16,500 nt of DNA from an uncultured Eubacteriales bacterium (lineage in GTDB: Bacteria; Bacillota; Clostridia; Lachnospirales; Lachnospiraceae). The DNA is taken from the NCBI GenBank assembly GCA_900321525.1, contig ONWL01000036.1, forward strand, positions 1-16,500, in the 5' to 3' direction. Under the pieces are notes generated by a model. That model saw only the letters and a list, made by a program, of their open reading frames with translations. It searched no databases and was not told the origin of the DNA. Below, piece after piece: positions 1 to 6,736 of this stretch. The position numbers and the translations under genes are program-made. Positions within the stretch are counted from its first letter, which is position 1. Each line of letters opens with the position of its first letter.

Positions 1-2
1 AT

Positions 3-149
3 AATTGGAATAATATTTTATCACCTGGCAAATCTGAATATCAAGAAGATTTAAAAAGTTTATTTGAAGTTGCGGCAACCGACCAGTATGAAAGAAGAAA
101 AGCAACAGATATAGAATTAGGATATATACCTCGACCAGGCGAGAGATGA
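3..149 (+). CDS. C-terminal end of an unidentified reading frame, probably foreign to comEC
   Basis: An open frame enters from the left edge and ends at TGA 147-149, giving 48 residues that finish with GYIPRPGER. I do not recognise the family. The piece is hydrophilic and rich in Lys, Glu and Arg, with no membrane segment, so it does not match the hydrophobic competence domain that comEC should encode here. It is also clearly more AT-rich than the DNA after about position 180. The stop is in the same frame as the downstream comEC remnant, only about 15 nt before comEC-like sequence begins. Inference: this is the 3' end of a gene in an inserted element whose right boundary lies between 150 and 180. 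A contig mis-join would look the same. Confidence 0.35.
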   Translation, partial: NWNNILSPGKSEYQEDLKSLFEVAATDQYERRKATDIELGYIPRPGER

Positions 150-180
150 ACAGTAGATAAAATAAGATATGATTTACTTT
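150..180 (+). other. Junction between foreign AT-rich DNA and the comEC coding sequence
   Basis: Left of about 150 the DNA is AT-rich and encodes an unrelated hydrophilic frame. Right of about 165 the translation reads RYDLLSGAG and continues as canonical ComEC. The switch happens within about 30 bp. This fits one attachment-site end of an integrated element that split comEC, but no matching second end lies inside this window. Confidence 0.45.
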
Positions 181-200
181 CAGGGGCAGGTCTGGCGGCA

Positions 201-1583
201 ATGGGAATATTAGGACTCTATCCATTGCAGATTTTGCAAAGTGGTTTTTGGATGACTTTTCTGGCAGTGATTGGAATTGGCGTGGTGCATCCGGTTTTGA
301 CTGGGTTTATCGGCAGCAAAAACAAATGGATGAATGGTCTGCTATTTTCTCTGTCCATTCAACTAGGCACATTGCCGGTGGTGTTGTACAATTCCTTTAC
401 CTATCCGGTGTATGGTATTCTGTTGAATCTGGTAGTGATTCCGCTGGCGGCATATCTGTTATGTTCCGGCGCAATGGGAGCTTTGACAGGACTGGTCAGT
501 CTGCATACAGGTATGTTTTTCATTGGGATGGGACATTTTATCTTATGGCTGTATGATAGGCTTAGCAAATTGGCTTTGACTTTGCCAGGGGCAAGATTTG
601 TCACAGGTCAGCCAAAGCGATGGCAATGTTTCCTGTATTATGGAATACTGGCAGTGTTCCTGTATATGATGCACTGGATAAAAAAAGAACAAGATGAGGC
701 AGGACTCCAGTCTGAGGCAGAACGCAGGAGGGACAGACAGCAGAAAGTGCTGCGGTTGTCCAGTCTGGTTGTAATGGTTCTGGGATTATACTGCATTCCC
801 GGTGGTTACCGGGATGGGGCATTGCATTTGACCATGCTGGATGTGGGACAGGGGGAGTGTCTTTGTCTCCAGTTGCCGGATGGAGAGACTGTGGTGATCG
901 ACGGAGGCAGTACAGATGTATCTGATGTGGCAACCTACCGCATCCTTCCCTTCCTGTTGTCTCAGGGGATTTCCAAAATTGATCTGTTGGTGCTGACCCA
1001 TCCGGATGCAGACCATATCAATGGAATGGAGCCATTGCTGTTAGATGGGCGTATCATGGTAGGAGAATTGTACTTGTCACATGTGTCAGAAAAAGAAAAG
1101 TGGCAGGAAATCATGGCACTGGCAGAAGCATTGCAGATTCCTGTTCACTATGCGGCGGCAGGGGAACAGGTGACTTTTGGGGAAGTCACCTTTACCTGTC
1201 TTCATCCTGAGGAAGGAAGTATTGCTTCTGATCCCAATGACAATTCCATTGTACTACAGATGGCCTACCGGAATCTGCAGGCATTGTTTACCGGAGATTT
1301 GCCCACAGAAGCAGAAGATTTTCTGGAACAGCTAGGCCCCATCTCTCTGTTCAAAGTGGCGCACCACGGCTCTAAATATGCCAGCAGTGAAGCACTGTTA
1401 GAGATTTGCCAGCCACAGCTGGCCATCATCAGCTGCGGAGCGGGGAACCGCTATGGACATCCCCATAAAGAAGTGTTAGATCGTCTGGAAGCCATAGACT
1501 GTCCCTATTATGTTACAGCAGGTCATGGCGCACTGTTGCTAAAGACTAGGGGGAATCATTGGTCTATAGAACAATATGAATGA
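201..1583 (+). CDS. comEC: DNA internalisation protein ComEC/Rec2, C-terminal part (5'-truncated)
   Basis: ComEC forms the inner-membrane channel for single-stranded DNA uptake in natural transformation. Comparable sequence begins near 165 (RYDLLSGAG), before the first ATG at 201. The remaining 460 residues hold the last part of the competence domain, with hydrophobic segments near residues 11-30, 45-65, 70-110 and 145-157. A metallo-beta-lactamase-like domain follows from about residue 207, with DVGQG (214-218), the metal motif THPDADH (266-272), TGDLP (364-368), AHHGS (387-391) and YGHPH (418-422). Full ComEC proteins are commonly 700-800 residues, so the N-terminal OB-like region and several helices are missing. 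ATG 201 has no convincing ribosome binding site, so this is probably a broken gene rather than a functional short protein. The 3' end is intact and is followed at once by holA. Confidence 0.85.
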   Translation: MGILGLYPLQILQSGFWMTFLAVIGIGVVHPVLTGFIGSKNKWMNGLLFSLSIQLGTLPVVLYNSFTYPVYGILLNLVVIPLAAYLLCSGAMGALTGLVSLHTGMFFIGMGHFILWLYDRLSKLALTLPGARFVTGQPKRWQCFLYYGILAVFLYMMHWIKKEQDEAGLQSEAERRRDRQQKVLRLSSLVVMVLGLYCIPGGYRDGALHLTMLDVGQGECLCLQLPDGETVVIDGGSTDVSDVATYRILPFLLSQGISKIDLLVLTHPDADHINGMEPLLLDGRIMVGELYLSHVSEKEKWQEIMALAEALQIPVHYAAAGEQVTFGEVTFTCLHPEEGSIASDPNDNSIVLQMAYRNLQALFTGDLPTEAEDFLEQLGPISLFKVAHHGSKYASSEALLEICQPQLAIISCGAGNRYGHPHKEVLDRLEAIDCPYYVTAGHGALLLKTRGNHWSIEQYE

Positions 1584-1598
1584 AAGGAAGTGCACAGA

Positions 1599-2579
1599 AT
1601 GCAGACACTGAATCAGGATATTCAGACAGGCCAGTTTCATCATGTATATCTGCTATATGGAGAGGAAACGTATTTACGTTTGTTTTTCCGCAACCGTCTC
1701 CACCAGGCGATCGTGGGAGAAGATACCATGAATTATCATTATTTTTCCGGCAAAAATATCGACTTGTCGGTAGTGAAGGAACTGGCACAGACCATGCCGT
1801 TTTTTGTGGAGCATCGGCTGATTTTAATAGAGGACAGTGGTCTGTTTAAAAGTGCCAGTGAAGACTGGGTACACTTTCTGGATGAACTCAGTGAATTTAC
1901 CTGTGTCATTTTTGTGGAGACAGAGGTGGACAAGCGCAACCGATTGTATAAAAAGGTCAATACCATGGGATATGCTGCCTGTCTGAACAGACAGGACGAA
2001 ACGCAACTAAAAAAATGGGTGCTTGGCATACTGGGGCAGCAGAATGTGCAAATTACCAGAGAAGCACTGGATCAGTTGCTGAATCGAACCGGTACGGATA
2101 TGGAATATATAAAAAACGAACTAGATAAGCTGATCTCTTATTGTGCCGGACGGGAAGGGATCACTGGGGCAGATGTGGAGGCTATCTGTTCGGAGCGATT
2201 GGAAAACCGCATTTTCCAGATGATCGAGTCTATGGCAGTCGGAAAAGAGACGGAAGCCCTGTCTCTTTACTATGATTTACTGGCTCTCCGGGAACCGTCT
2301 ATGCGAATTCTGTATCTGATCGGCAGACAGATGAATCAGCTGCGTCTGGTACGGGAATTGTCAGCCGGTGGAAACAATAAAGACCAGATTGCATCCGCAT
2401 TGAAACTAAAACCATTTATCGCCGGAAAGCTGATGAACCAGGCAAGAGCCTTTCAGGTGGTACAGCTGAAACGGTATGTGGCATTGTGTGTGGAGACGGA
2501 AGAGGCAGTGAAGACTGGTCAAATGGGAGAGAAACTGGCAGTGGAGACTGTATTGATTCAGATTGCCAGAAGAAAGTAG
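1599..2579 (+). CDS. holA: DNA polymerase III subunit delta
   Basis: The delta subunit is part of the clamp-loader complex that opens the beta sliding clamp and places it on primed DNA. The protein has 326 residues, close to the usual length for the family. It begins with the typical HolA opening, MQTLNQDI followed by a VYLLYGEE segment (residues about 15-22), a degenerate AAA+ N-domain. The middle carries the family pattern RTGTDMEYIKNELDKL, and the C-terminal helical domain carries RILYLIGRQMNQL. I chose ATG 1599 because AAGGAAG at 1584-1590 lies 8 nt upstream; an in-frame GTG at 1590 would add three residues and overlaps that site. The start lies 15 nt after the comEC stop, so the two were probably co-transcribed. 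If comEC is disrupted, this essential gene must rely on read-through or a promoter inside the remnant. Confidence 0.93.
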   Translation: MQTLNQDIQTGQFHHVYLLYGEETYLRLFFRNRLHQAIVGEDTMNYHYFSGKNIDLSVVKELAQTMPFFVEHRLILIEDSGLFKSASEDWVHFLDELSEFTCVIFVETEVDKRNRLYKKVNTMGYAACLNRQDETQLKKWVLGILGQQNVQITREALDQLLNRTGTDMEYIKNELDKLISYCAGREGITGADVEAICSERLENRIFQMIESMAVGKETEALSLYYDLLALREPSMRILYLIGRQMNQLRLVRELSAGGNNKDQIASALKLKPFIAGKLMNQARAFQVVQLKRYVALCVETEEAVKTGQMGEKLAVETVLIQIARRK

Positions 2580-2612
2580 AATGAGGAAGTCACAGGGAAC
2601 GATGGTTCCTTT

Positions 2613-2656
2613 GTGTCAGGTTCCATCCTGCCGGTGGCACTTTTTGGTGACAGAAA
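2613..2656 (+). repeat. Degenerate copy of a dispersed intergenic repeat (copy 1)
   Basis: The last 19 bases, GCAC followed by TTTTTGGTGACAGAA, recur after spoIIP at 5693-5712 with one extra T. Upstream of that, CAGGT and CATCCT also align between the two copies. Within this copy GGTTCCA and GGTGGCA form an imperfect direct repeat. The copy lies 33 bp after the holA stop and just before the terminator. Confidence 0.55.
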
Positions 2657-2660
2657 TAAT

Positions 2661-2695
2661 AAGAGATGTCGGTGGGTTAATCCGACATCTCTTTT
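2661..2695. terminator. Bidirectional rho-independent terminator between holA and rpsT
   Basis: A perfect 12-bp stem has arms AAGAGATGTCGG (2661-2672) and CCGACATCTCTT (2682-2693), with a 9-nt loop. On the plus strand it is followed by TTTT. On the minus strand the tail reads ATTATTT. It sits between the convergent 3' ends of holA and rpsT and can serve both. Confidence 0.85.
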
Positions 2696-2716
2696 AAAAC
2701 TAATTGCTAGAATAAA

Positions 2717-2980
2717 TTAAGCCATCTTGTTGACAGCAGCAGCCAGACGAGCTACCTTTCTGGAAGCGTTGTTCTTATGATAAACGCCCTTGCTGCAAGC
2801 TTTATCGATCTCAGAAGTAGCAGCAACTAAAGCAGCCTGTGCAGCAACCTGATCGCCGGAAGCGATTGCAGCGTGTACCTTCTTGATGTAAGTCTTTACC
2901 TTAGACTTGATCGCCTTATTTCTTGCAGTCTTGGTTTCGATAACTAAAATTCTCTTCTTCGCAGATTTAATGTTTGCCAT
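2717..2980 (-). CDS. rpsT: 30S ribosomal protein S20
   Basis: S20 binds 16S rRNA in the body of the small subunit and helps early assembly. The 87-residue basic, helical protein begins MANIKSAKKRI and ends in the usual Ala/Lys-rich tail, with the family signature SKGVYHKNNASRKVARLA near residues 64-81. Length matches the family. The start has a strong GGAGGTG site (minus strand, + coordinates about 2984-2990). The gene is transcribed against holA, ends at a shared terminator, and has its own sigma-A promoter and a leader of about 110 nt. Confidence 0.97.
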   Translation of the reverse strand: MANIKSAKKRILVIETKTARNKAIKSKVKTYIKKVHAAIASGDQVAAQAALVAATSEIDKACSKGVYHKNNASRKVARLAAAVNKMA

Positions 2981-3051
2981 GTGGCACCTCCAAAAAATAA
3001 TTATGAAACCACTCCTGAGGAGAGAGTATACTCATTGGTGATTTTTCTTCT

Positions 3052-3086
3052 GTACATCAAGCCGGAGACACGGACAACTGATGTAC
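3052..3086 (-). promoter_or_regulatory. Structured 5' leader hairpin of rpsT mRNA
   Basis: Perfect 8-nt arms GTACATCA (3052-3059) and TGATGTAC (3079-3086) enclose a 19-nt segment that can pair further through CCG/CGG. The hairpin lies at the 5' end of the predicted rpsT transcript, well before the ribosome binding site. It could be a target for S20 autoregulation or simply stabilise the mRNA. No known family was recognised. Confidence 0.45.
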
Positions 3087-3098
3087 ACATACTCATTT

Positions 3099-3127
3099 AG
3101 TATAGCCTGTCTGTCAGTACCTGTCAA
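3099..3127 (-). promoter_or_regulatory. Sigma-A promoter of rpsT
   Basis: On the minus strand TTGACA (+ coordinates 3122-3127) and TATACT (3099-3104) are separated by exactly 17 bp. Transcription should start near 3092, which gives rpsT a leader of roughly 110 nt. Confidence 0.85.
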
Positions 3128-3162
3128 CTGTTTTTTCAGAAGAAATACATAAAAATTTGTCT

Positions 3163-4179
3163 ATGACACAAGATAAAAAAGAAGTGGATTTTGAAGTGGA
3201 GAAAATAGAAAGCGAGGAAGAAAAGGTGACACGATCAGAGCAGGGATGGATGCATACAGACCTGGCAGTAGAACTGCGGGAGAGTTTTTCGGGAGATGGA
3301 GGAGAGATTCCCGGTGTGGCAGTAGAAGAAATGACACTTTCAGAGGCAGAATTGAAACTGACCAGAGTGGAAATTCTGGATGAGAGAGGTGCACAAATTA
3401 TGGGAAAGCCCATCGGTACCTATCTGACATTGGAAGGAGATTTTGGAAATTATGAAGAAGCCTGCATAGAGGAACTGGCACGGGCAATAGGAGAATTGCT
3501 GCCGGAAGAGGCAGTCCATATTTTGACAGTGGGGCTTGGAAATGCAGAGCTGACGGCGGATAGTCTAGGACCCATTGCCATTTCTCATGTATGGATCAAC
3601 GGGCATTTGGCAGAGGTGGGAGGTCTATGTGGTCTGGCACCAGGGGTCATGTCCCAGACCGGTATGGAAACAGCAACCATTATCAAAGGTGTGGTAGAAG
3701 AGGAGCACCCTCAGGCAGTGATTGTCATCGATGCACTGGCAGCACGGGATGTGAGCCGACTGGGACGCACCATACAGTTGACAGACACCGGTATTCATCC
3801 AGGCTCGGGTGTGGGAAATCACCGGGCAGGAATCGACAAAGATACGATGGGGGTACCAGTAATTGCCATAGGTGTGCCTACGGTAATCAGTGCTTCTGTG
3901 ATTGCAGAAAATACCTTTCGGGCAGTACAGGAAGGATTGTCGGCACAGACGGAACTGGCAGAAGCCGCTCATATGTTGAGTAGTATTTCGCCGGAACAAA
4001 AGTATAAACTATTACAGGAAAAGCTGGATGTCCATCTGCGCAGTTTGCTGGTGACACCAAAGGACATTGATGAGACAGTCATCCGTTTGGGAAAATTTGT
4101 AGCAGCCGGCATTAATCTGGCAGTGAATGATCGGATTACATGGGAGGAAGGACATATTTCGGACAAAAGCCGCATATAG
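3163..4179 (+). CDS. gpr: Germination protease (GPR), spore endopeptidase
   Basis: GPR (peptidase family A25) degrades small acid-soluble spore proteins when spores germinate, after self-processing of its propeptide. The sequence carries the family blocks TDLAVELRE, LTLEG, VGLGN, LGPIAISHV, APGVMSQTGMET, VIDALAARDVSRLG, TIQLTDTGIHPGSGVGNHR and GVPVIAIGVPTV in the expected order. Length is about 338 residues. The start is uncertain: ATG 3163 has no clear ribosome binding site and gives an acidic N-terminal extension, whereas GTG 3226 has GAGGAAG upstream at 6-7 nt and would place TDLAVE at residue 10, closer to the Bacillus protein. The gene lies 30 bp before spoIIP, a common pairing in Clostridia, and is divergent from rpsT. 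Expression is expected in the forespore, but I could not assign a sigma-G promoter with confidence. Confidence 0.93.
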   Translation: MTQDKKEVDFEVEKIESEEEKVTRSEQGWMHTDLAVELRESFSGDGGEIPGVAVEEMTLSEAELKLTRVEILDERGAQIMGKPIGTYLTLEGDFGNYEEACIEELARAIGELLPEEAVHILTVGLGNAELTADSLGPIAISHVWINGHLAEVGGLCGLAPGVMSQTGMETATIIKGVVEEEHPQAVIVIDALAARDVSRLGRTIQLTDTGIHPGSGVGNHRAGIDKDTMGVPVIAIGVPTVISASVIAENTFRAVQEGLSAQTELAEAAHMLSSISPEQKYKLLQEKLDVHLRSLLVTPKDIDETVIRLGKFVAAGINLAVNDRITWEEGHISDKSRI

Positions 4180-4209
4180 TGTTTGTAAAGCAGGACAGGG
4201 GAGAGGCCA

Positions 4210-5601
4210 TTGTCTGTGTGGGAAAGGCGGCAGAACAGTATGAAGGTAGGGGAGCGTTTCTTTCAGGTTGCAGTGAGTGTGCTGATTGGATTTTTGGCAG
4301 TGTACAGTGGCTGCCTCATATGGTCTTCTGTTACGGGAAGCACAGTTGGATGGGTGGACAAGCTACAGGGAAGAATCGTAGAAAATTGCCTGTCTGTCAC
4401 TGGTTCTGATGGGAGAACGCAGGGCGTACAATCGAAACAGGAACCCCTGTCCTGGAAGGAAGAGGTATGGCAACTGGCTTGTCATGCATTAAACTGGCCG
4501 ATTGTATTAACAGAAGAGGAACACACCGCTTCGACATTACCGGGGCAAGAGGGAGCAGACATGGAAAAGGAAGCCGCTTCCGCACTGGCAAAACAGGAAG
4601 TGCAAGGGGAAAATACAGGTGGGACAGCAGAAGGAATACGCCCACAGATTGAGGCAGTGACAGAGGAAGAAACTGTTCAGGCAGAAGTAGATGATGTGGA
4701 TTCGGAATCGTCTATGGAAGCGGAAGGACAGGAGCCGGTTTCTGTGGAAGCCGCTGCACCGGTTGCCGCCAGCACAGGACCAGTCTTGCTGCCGGTAGAA
4801 ACCCAGGTTCGGCCGGAGATCGCTGCTTTGCCTGCCATTGCCGATTTGGATATGGGACAGATGCTAGATTTTTCTTATTTATTAGAACGGCTGTATGTGG
4901 TCAATGCCGGATGCAGTGTGACACCAGAGGTGCTGGATCCCAAAACACTCCTTTCCAAAAATCTAACCATCACTCATAGTCAAGAAGGCTATGATATTTT
5001 GATTTATCATACCCACAGTCAGGAAGCATTTGCAGATTCTGTGCCGGGAGATGTGGCACATACGGTAGTTGGACTTGGAAATTATCTGACTTCTTTATTG
5101 GAAGAAAAAGGCTATCGTGTCCTCCATTGTACGGATGTATTTGATATGGAAAATGGAGTGCTGGAGCGGGATCATGCATATGATCGAGCCCTTCCGGTAT
5201 TGGAACAGATATTGGCAGAAAATCCATCCATTCAGGTAGTCATCGATCTGCACCGGGATGGTGTGGCGGAGCAAGTTCATCTGGTGACCGATGTGAATGG
5301 TGCTCCCACTGCCAGAATCATGTTTTTCAATGGAATGTGCCGGGATGATACAGGAGAACGGACGGATGTGACCAATCCCTATAGAGAAGACAATCTGGCA
5401 TTTAGTCTCCAGTCTGCATTGCAGTTGGAAGCAGCCTATCCGGGAATGCTCCGGGTCATTTATCTGAAGCAAAGCAGGTATAACCAACATCTTTGCTCCA
5501 GAAGTATGCTGGTGGAAATTGGTGCCCAGACCAATTCTGTAGATGAAGTGTATCGTGCTATACCAGTAGTAGCAGAAACATTAGAAAAGGTGTTGCAATG
5601 A
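4210..5601 (+). CDS. spoIIP: Stage II sporulation protein P, peptidoglycan hydrolase
   Basis: SpoIIP is a membrane-anchored amidase/endopeptidase that works with SpoIID and SpoIIM to thin septal peptidoglycan during engulfment. From TTG 4210 the protein has a short cytoplasmic start, one membrane segment (residues about 18-38), a long acidic low-complexity linker (about 65-205), then the catalytic domain (about 220-463). Family motifs are YHTHSQE (266-272), IDLHRD (345-350) and VEIGAQTN (435-442). The start is not settled: TTG 4210 has AGGGGAG 6 nt upstream, GTG 4216 shares that site, and ATG 4240 has only AAAGG at 12 nt; all keep the membrane segment. It follows gpr by 30 bp and is probably in the same operon. 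Confidence 0.93.
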   Translation: MSVWERRQNSMKVGERFFQVAVSVLIGFLAVYSGCLIWSSVTGSTVGWVDKLQGRIVENCLSVTGSDGRTQGVQSKQEPLSWKEEVWQLACHALNWPIVLTEEEHTASTLPGQEGADMEKEAASALAKQEVQGENTGGTAEGIRPQIEAVTEEETVQAEVDDVDSESSMEAEGQEPVSVEAAAPVAASTGPVLLPVETQVRPEIAALPAIADLDMGQMLDFSYLLERLYVVNAGCSVTPEVLDPKTLLSKNLTITHSQEGYDILIYHTHSQEAFADSVPGDVAHTVVGLGNYLTSLLEEKGYRVLHCTDVFDMENGVLERDHAYDRALPVLEQILAENPSIQVVIDLHRDGVAEQVHLVTDVNGAPTARIMFFNGMCRDDTGERTDVTNPYREDNLAFSLQSALQLEAAYPGMLRVIYLKQSRYNQHLCSRSMLVEIGAQTNSVDEVYRAIPVVAETLEKVLQ

Positions 5602-5605
5602 GAAA

Positions 5606-5629
5606 AGAATTCTGCGAACGCAGAATTCT
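5606..5629. repeat. Perfect inverted repeat at the start of the post-spoIIP repeat region
   Basis: Arms AGAATTCTGCG (5606-5616) and CGCAGAATTCT (5619-5629) are exact complements with only two bases between them. It begins 4 bp after the spoIIP stop. There is no T-run on either side, so it is not a standard terminator. It looks like the left end of the composite repeat unit that follows. Confidence 0.65.
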
Positions 5630-5746
5630 CGCGCCGAGCGCGGTTGCGCATGCAACTCTTTCTCTTTCGTGCAGGTCGCATCCTCATGGGTCGCACTTTT
5701 TTGGTGACAGAATTTTTCTGTTACTTAATAGGAATTTTCTATTACA
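5630..5746. repeat. Dispersed intergenic repeat unit (copy 2) with stacked hairpins
   Basis: The stretch contains a hairpin GTTGC/GCAAC near 5643-5656 and a direct repeat of GGTCGCA at 5674-5680 and 5689-5695. The 20-nt block at 5693-5712 is shared with copy 1 after holA. A hairpin GTGACAGAA (5704-5712) / TTCTGTTAC (5716-5724) and another TAATAG/CTATTA (5726-5744) follow. A 264-nt open frame crosses it, but I read that as an artefact of the repeat. From memory, the peptide it would encode resembles spurious hypothetical proteins in Lachnospiraceae genomes, which would fit a multicopy element. Confidence 0.5.
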
Positions 5747-5748
5747 TG

Positions 5749-5778
5749 AAAAAAGGGCTGTCGATTTTGCGACAGCCC
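5749..5778 (-). terminator. Rho-independent terminator of the XRE regulator
   Basis: Arms GGGCTGTCG (5755-5763) and CGACAGCCC (5770-5778) form a perfect 9-bp stem with a 6-nt loop. On the minus strand it is followed by six T residues (5749-5754 on +). It lies about 70 bp beyond the stop of the minus-strand regulator. Confidence 0.8.
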
Positions 5779-5804
5779 AGCTGTTTGAAACAGATTTCAA
5801 AATT

Positions 5805-5829
5805 GGCACTCTAAAAGGAGAGCCTTTTT
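5805..5829 (+). terminator. Possible terminator of spoIIP
   Basis: GGCACTCT (5805-5812) and GGAGAGCC (5817-5824) pair with one internal A-A mismatch around an AAAA loop and are followed by TTTTT on the plus strand. The stem is imperfect and lies about 200 bp past the spoIIP stop, so the assignment is tentative. Confidence 0.4.
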
Positions 5830-5846
5830 GTTGTGTTGAAAAAGAA

Positions 5847-6200
5847 TCATTCCATATCTAACAATCGTAGAACAGCAGGCTGCATGTCCGGATGACTGCG
5901 AAACTGGTGAATCAATGTCTCTTCTTTTGACGTGACTTCGATGGTAATGGTAGAGTTTGAATCTACATCCCATTTTTCACGATAACCAAACTCCCCTAAA
6001 ATGTCGGAAATTCCATATAGCTTGCAGAGATACATGAGCATATCTGCAGTAGGCTGCGCCTGACCGGACTCCCAGCCATAAATGGTCTTTTCGGCAGCGG
6101 TATAACCGCCGTTTGACAACTGGTCTGAAACATCTTTTACGGAATAATGGTTCAGCTTTCGATAATATTTTAAAACTCTGGAAATGTTCGGGTTCTGCAT
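5847..6200 (-). CDS. XRE-family transcriptional regulator (HTH)
   Basis: The 117-residue protein has an N-terminal Cro/CI-type helix-turn-helix (residues about 7-60): ISRVLKYYRKLNHYSVKDVS, then a recognition helix with TAAEKTIYGWESG, then ADMLMYLCKLYGISDIL. The C-terminal half is short, with a Thr-rich strand (STITIEVTSKEET) and a helical end. I chose the ATG at 6200 because a good AGGAGAGGT site sits about 6 nt upstream on the minus strand; a longer frame would add 16 residues across the promoter. It is divergent from the small HTH gene and probably represses its own promoter and perhaps the opposing one. The ligand or signal is not evident. Confidence 0.82.
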   Translation of the reverse strand: MQNPNISRVLKYYRKLNHYSVKDVSDQLSNGGYTAAEKTIYGWESGQAQPTADMLMYLCKLYGISDILGEFGYREKWDVDSNSTITIEVTSKEETLIHQFRSHPDMQPAVLRLLDME

Positions 6201-6219
6201 AGTTTCACCTCTCCTGTAA

Positions 6220-6248
6220 ATAGTAAAGCACTTTTTTGACCATGTCAA
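6220..6248 (-). promoter_or_regulatory. Promoter of the XRE regulator with an overlapping palindrome
   Basis: On the minus strand TTGACA (+ 6243-6248) and TACTAT (6220-6225) are 17 bp apart. The -35 hexamer lies in an inverted repeat TTGAC/GTCAA around CAT (6236-6248), a plausible operator for an HTH dimer. The predicted transcript starts almost at the ribosome binding site. Confidence 0.7.
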
Positions 6249-6286
6249 TCATCAAAAATGAATTCTTGTAAACACAGAAAAATGCC

Positions 6287-6315
6287 TTGAAATATAAGAA
6301 TAATATTGTTATAAT
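6287..6315 (+). promoter_or_regulatory. Promoter driving the small HTH gene and DUF4007-like gene
   Basis: TTGAAA (6287-6292) and a perfect TATAAT (6310-6315) are 17 bp apart, with an extended -10 TGT directly before TATAAT. Downstream are the palindrome TGTATACA (6334-6341) and an inverted pair TACAGG (6338-6343) / CCTGTA (6355-6360). These could be operators or a leader hairpin. It is back to back with the XRE promoter. Confidence 0.75.
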
Positions 6316-6411
6316 GTAATCATTGAGGCACTTTGTATACAGGCGCGAAGATTACCTGTAATGCGAATCCGCTTTGCAAGCAGGCAGCAGCCTGATAAGG
6401 TGGGAGGTCAG

Positions 6412-6615
6412 ATGAGAATGCAGGTAGAGCACAATGTTTTATGTTATATACAGTCAGAACAGATTGATATTACGCTTCTGGCACAGCAGACACATATCAA
6501 CATAGAACGACTGGACGGAACCAAGAGGCAGGAGTGGACAGCAGAAGAATTTTTACGGATCTGTGACTGGCTGGGGGTAGATCCTTGGCAGTTTTACATA
6601 GAATACGTGGAATGA
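6412..6615 (+). CDS. Small helix-turn-helix protein (Cro/CI-like)
   Basis: A 67-residue protein with a likely compact XRE-type fold: ITLLAQQTHINIERLDG, then WTAEEFLRICDWLGVDPWQFY, which matches the end of the Cro/CI helix bundle. ATG 6412 is favoured because GGGAGG (6402-6407) lies just upstream; ATG 6418 is a close alternative, and the frame is open back to an ATG at 6361 with no binding site. It could be a DNA-binding partner or antagonist of the divergent regulator. It ends 121 bp before the DUF4007-like gene and is probably on the same transcript. Confidence 0.65.
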   Translation: MRMQVEHNVLCYIQSEQIDITLLAQQTHINIERLDGTKRQEWTAEEFLRICDWLGVDPWQFYIEYVE

Positions 6616-6736
6616 TCAGGCGATGATACAGTATAGTTGCAGACATTGCGGGATGTTACATGGGAAAGGTATTGACCGTTCACAGAACATAAAAAGCAAG
6701 CAGTATAGTAGGACAGAACCGAAAAGAAGGGAACGT

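Noticed and set aside
601..1016. Antisense frames opposite comEC, DUF5717 and other long genes
   Set aside because: They mirror the codon structure of the real genes, have no binding sites, and show no recognisable domains.
5606..5629. Perfect inverted repeat read as the spoIIP terminator
   Set aside because: No T-run follows on either strand and the two-base centre makes a tight loop. It is better explained as part of the repeat unit.
5598..5861. An 87-codon plus-strand frame overlapping the spoIIP stop
   Set aside because: It crosses the inverted repeat, the dispersed repeat and the minus-strand terminator, and has no domain-like features. I read it as a translation of the repeat.
6361..6411. 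N-terminal extension of the small HTH protein from ATG 6361
   Set aside because: There is no ribosome binding site at 6361, while GGGAGG precedes ATG 6412. The extra 17 residues do not look like part of the fold.
6623..6736. N-terminal extension of the DUF4007-like protein, with a CRHCG motif
   Set aside because: The conserved domain begins just after ATG 6737, which has a good binding site. The extension is Arg/Lys-rich and does not fit the family start.
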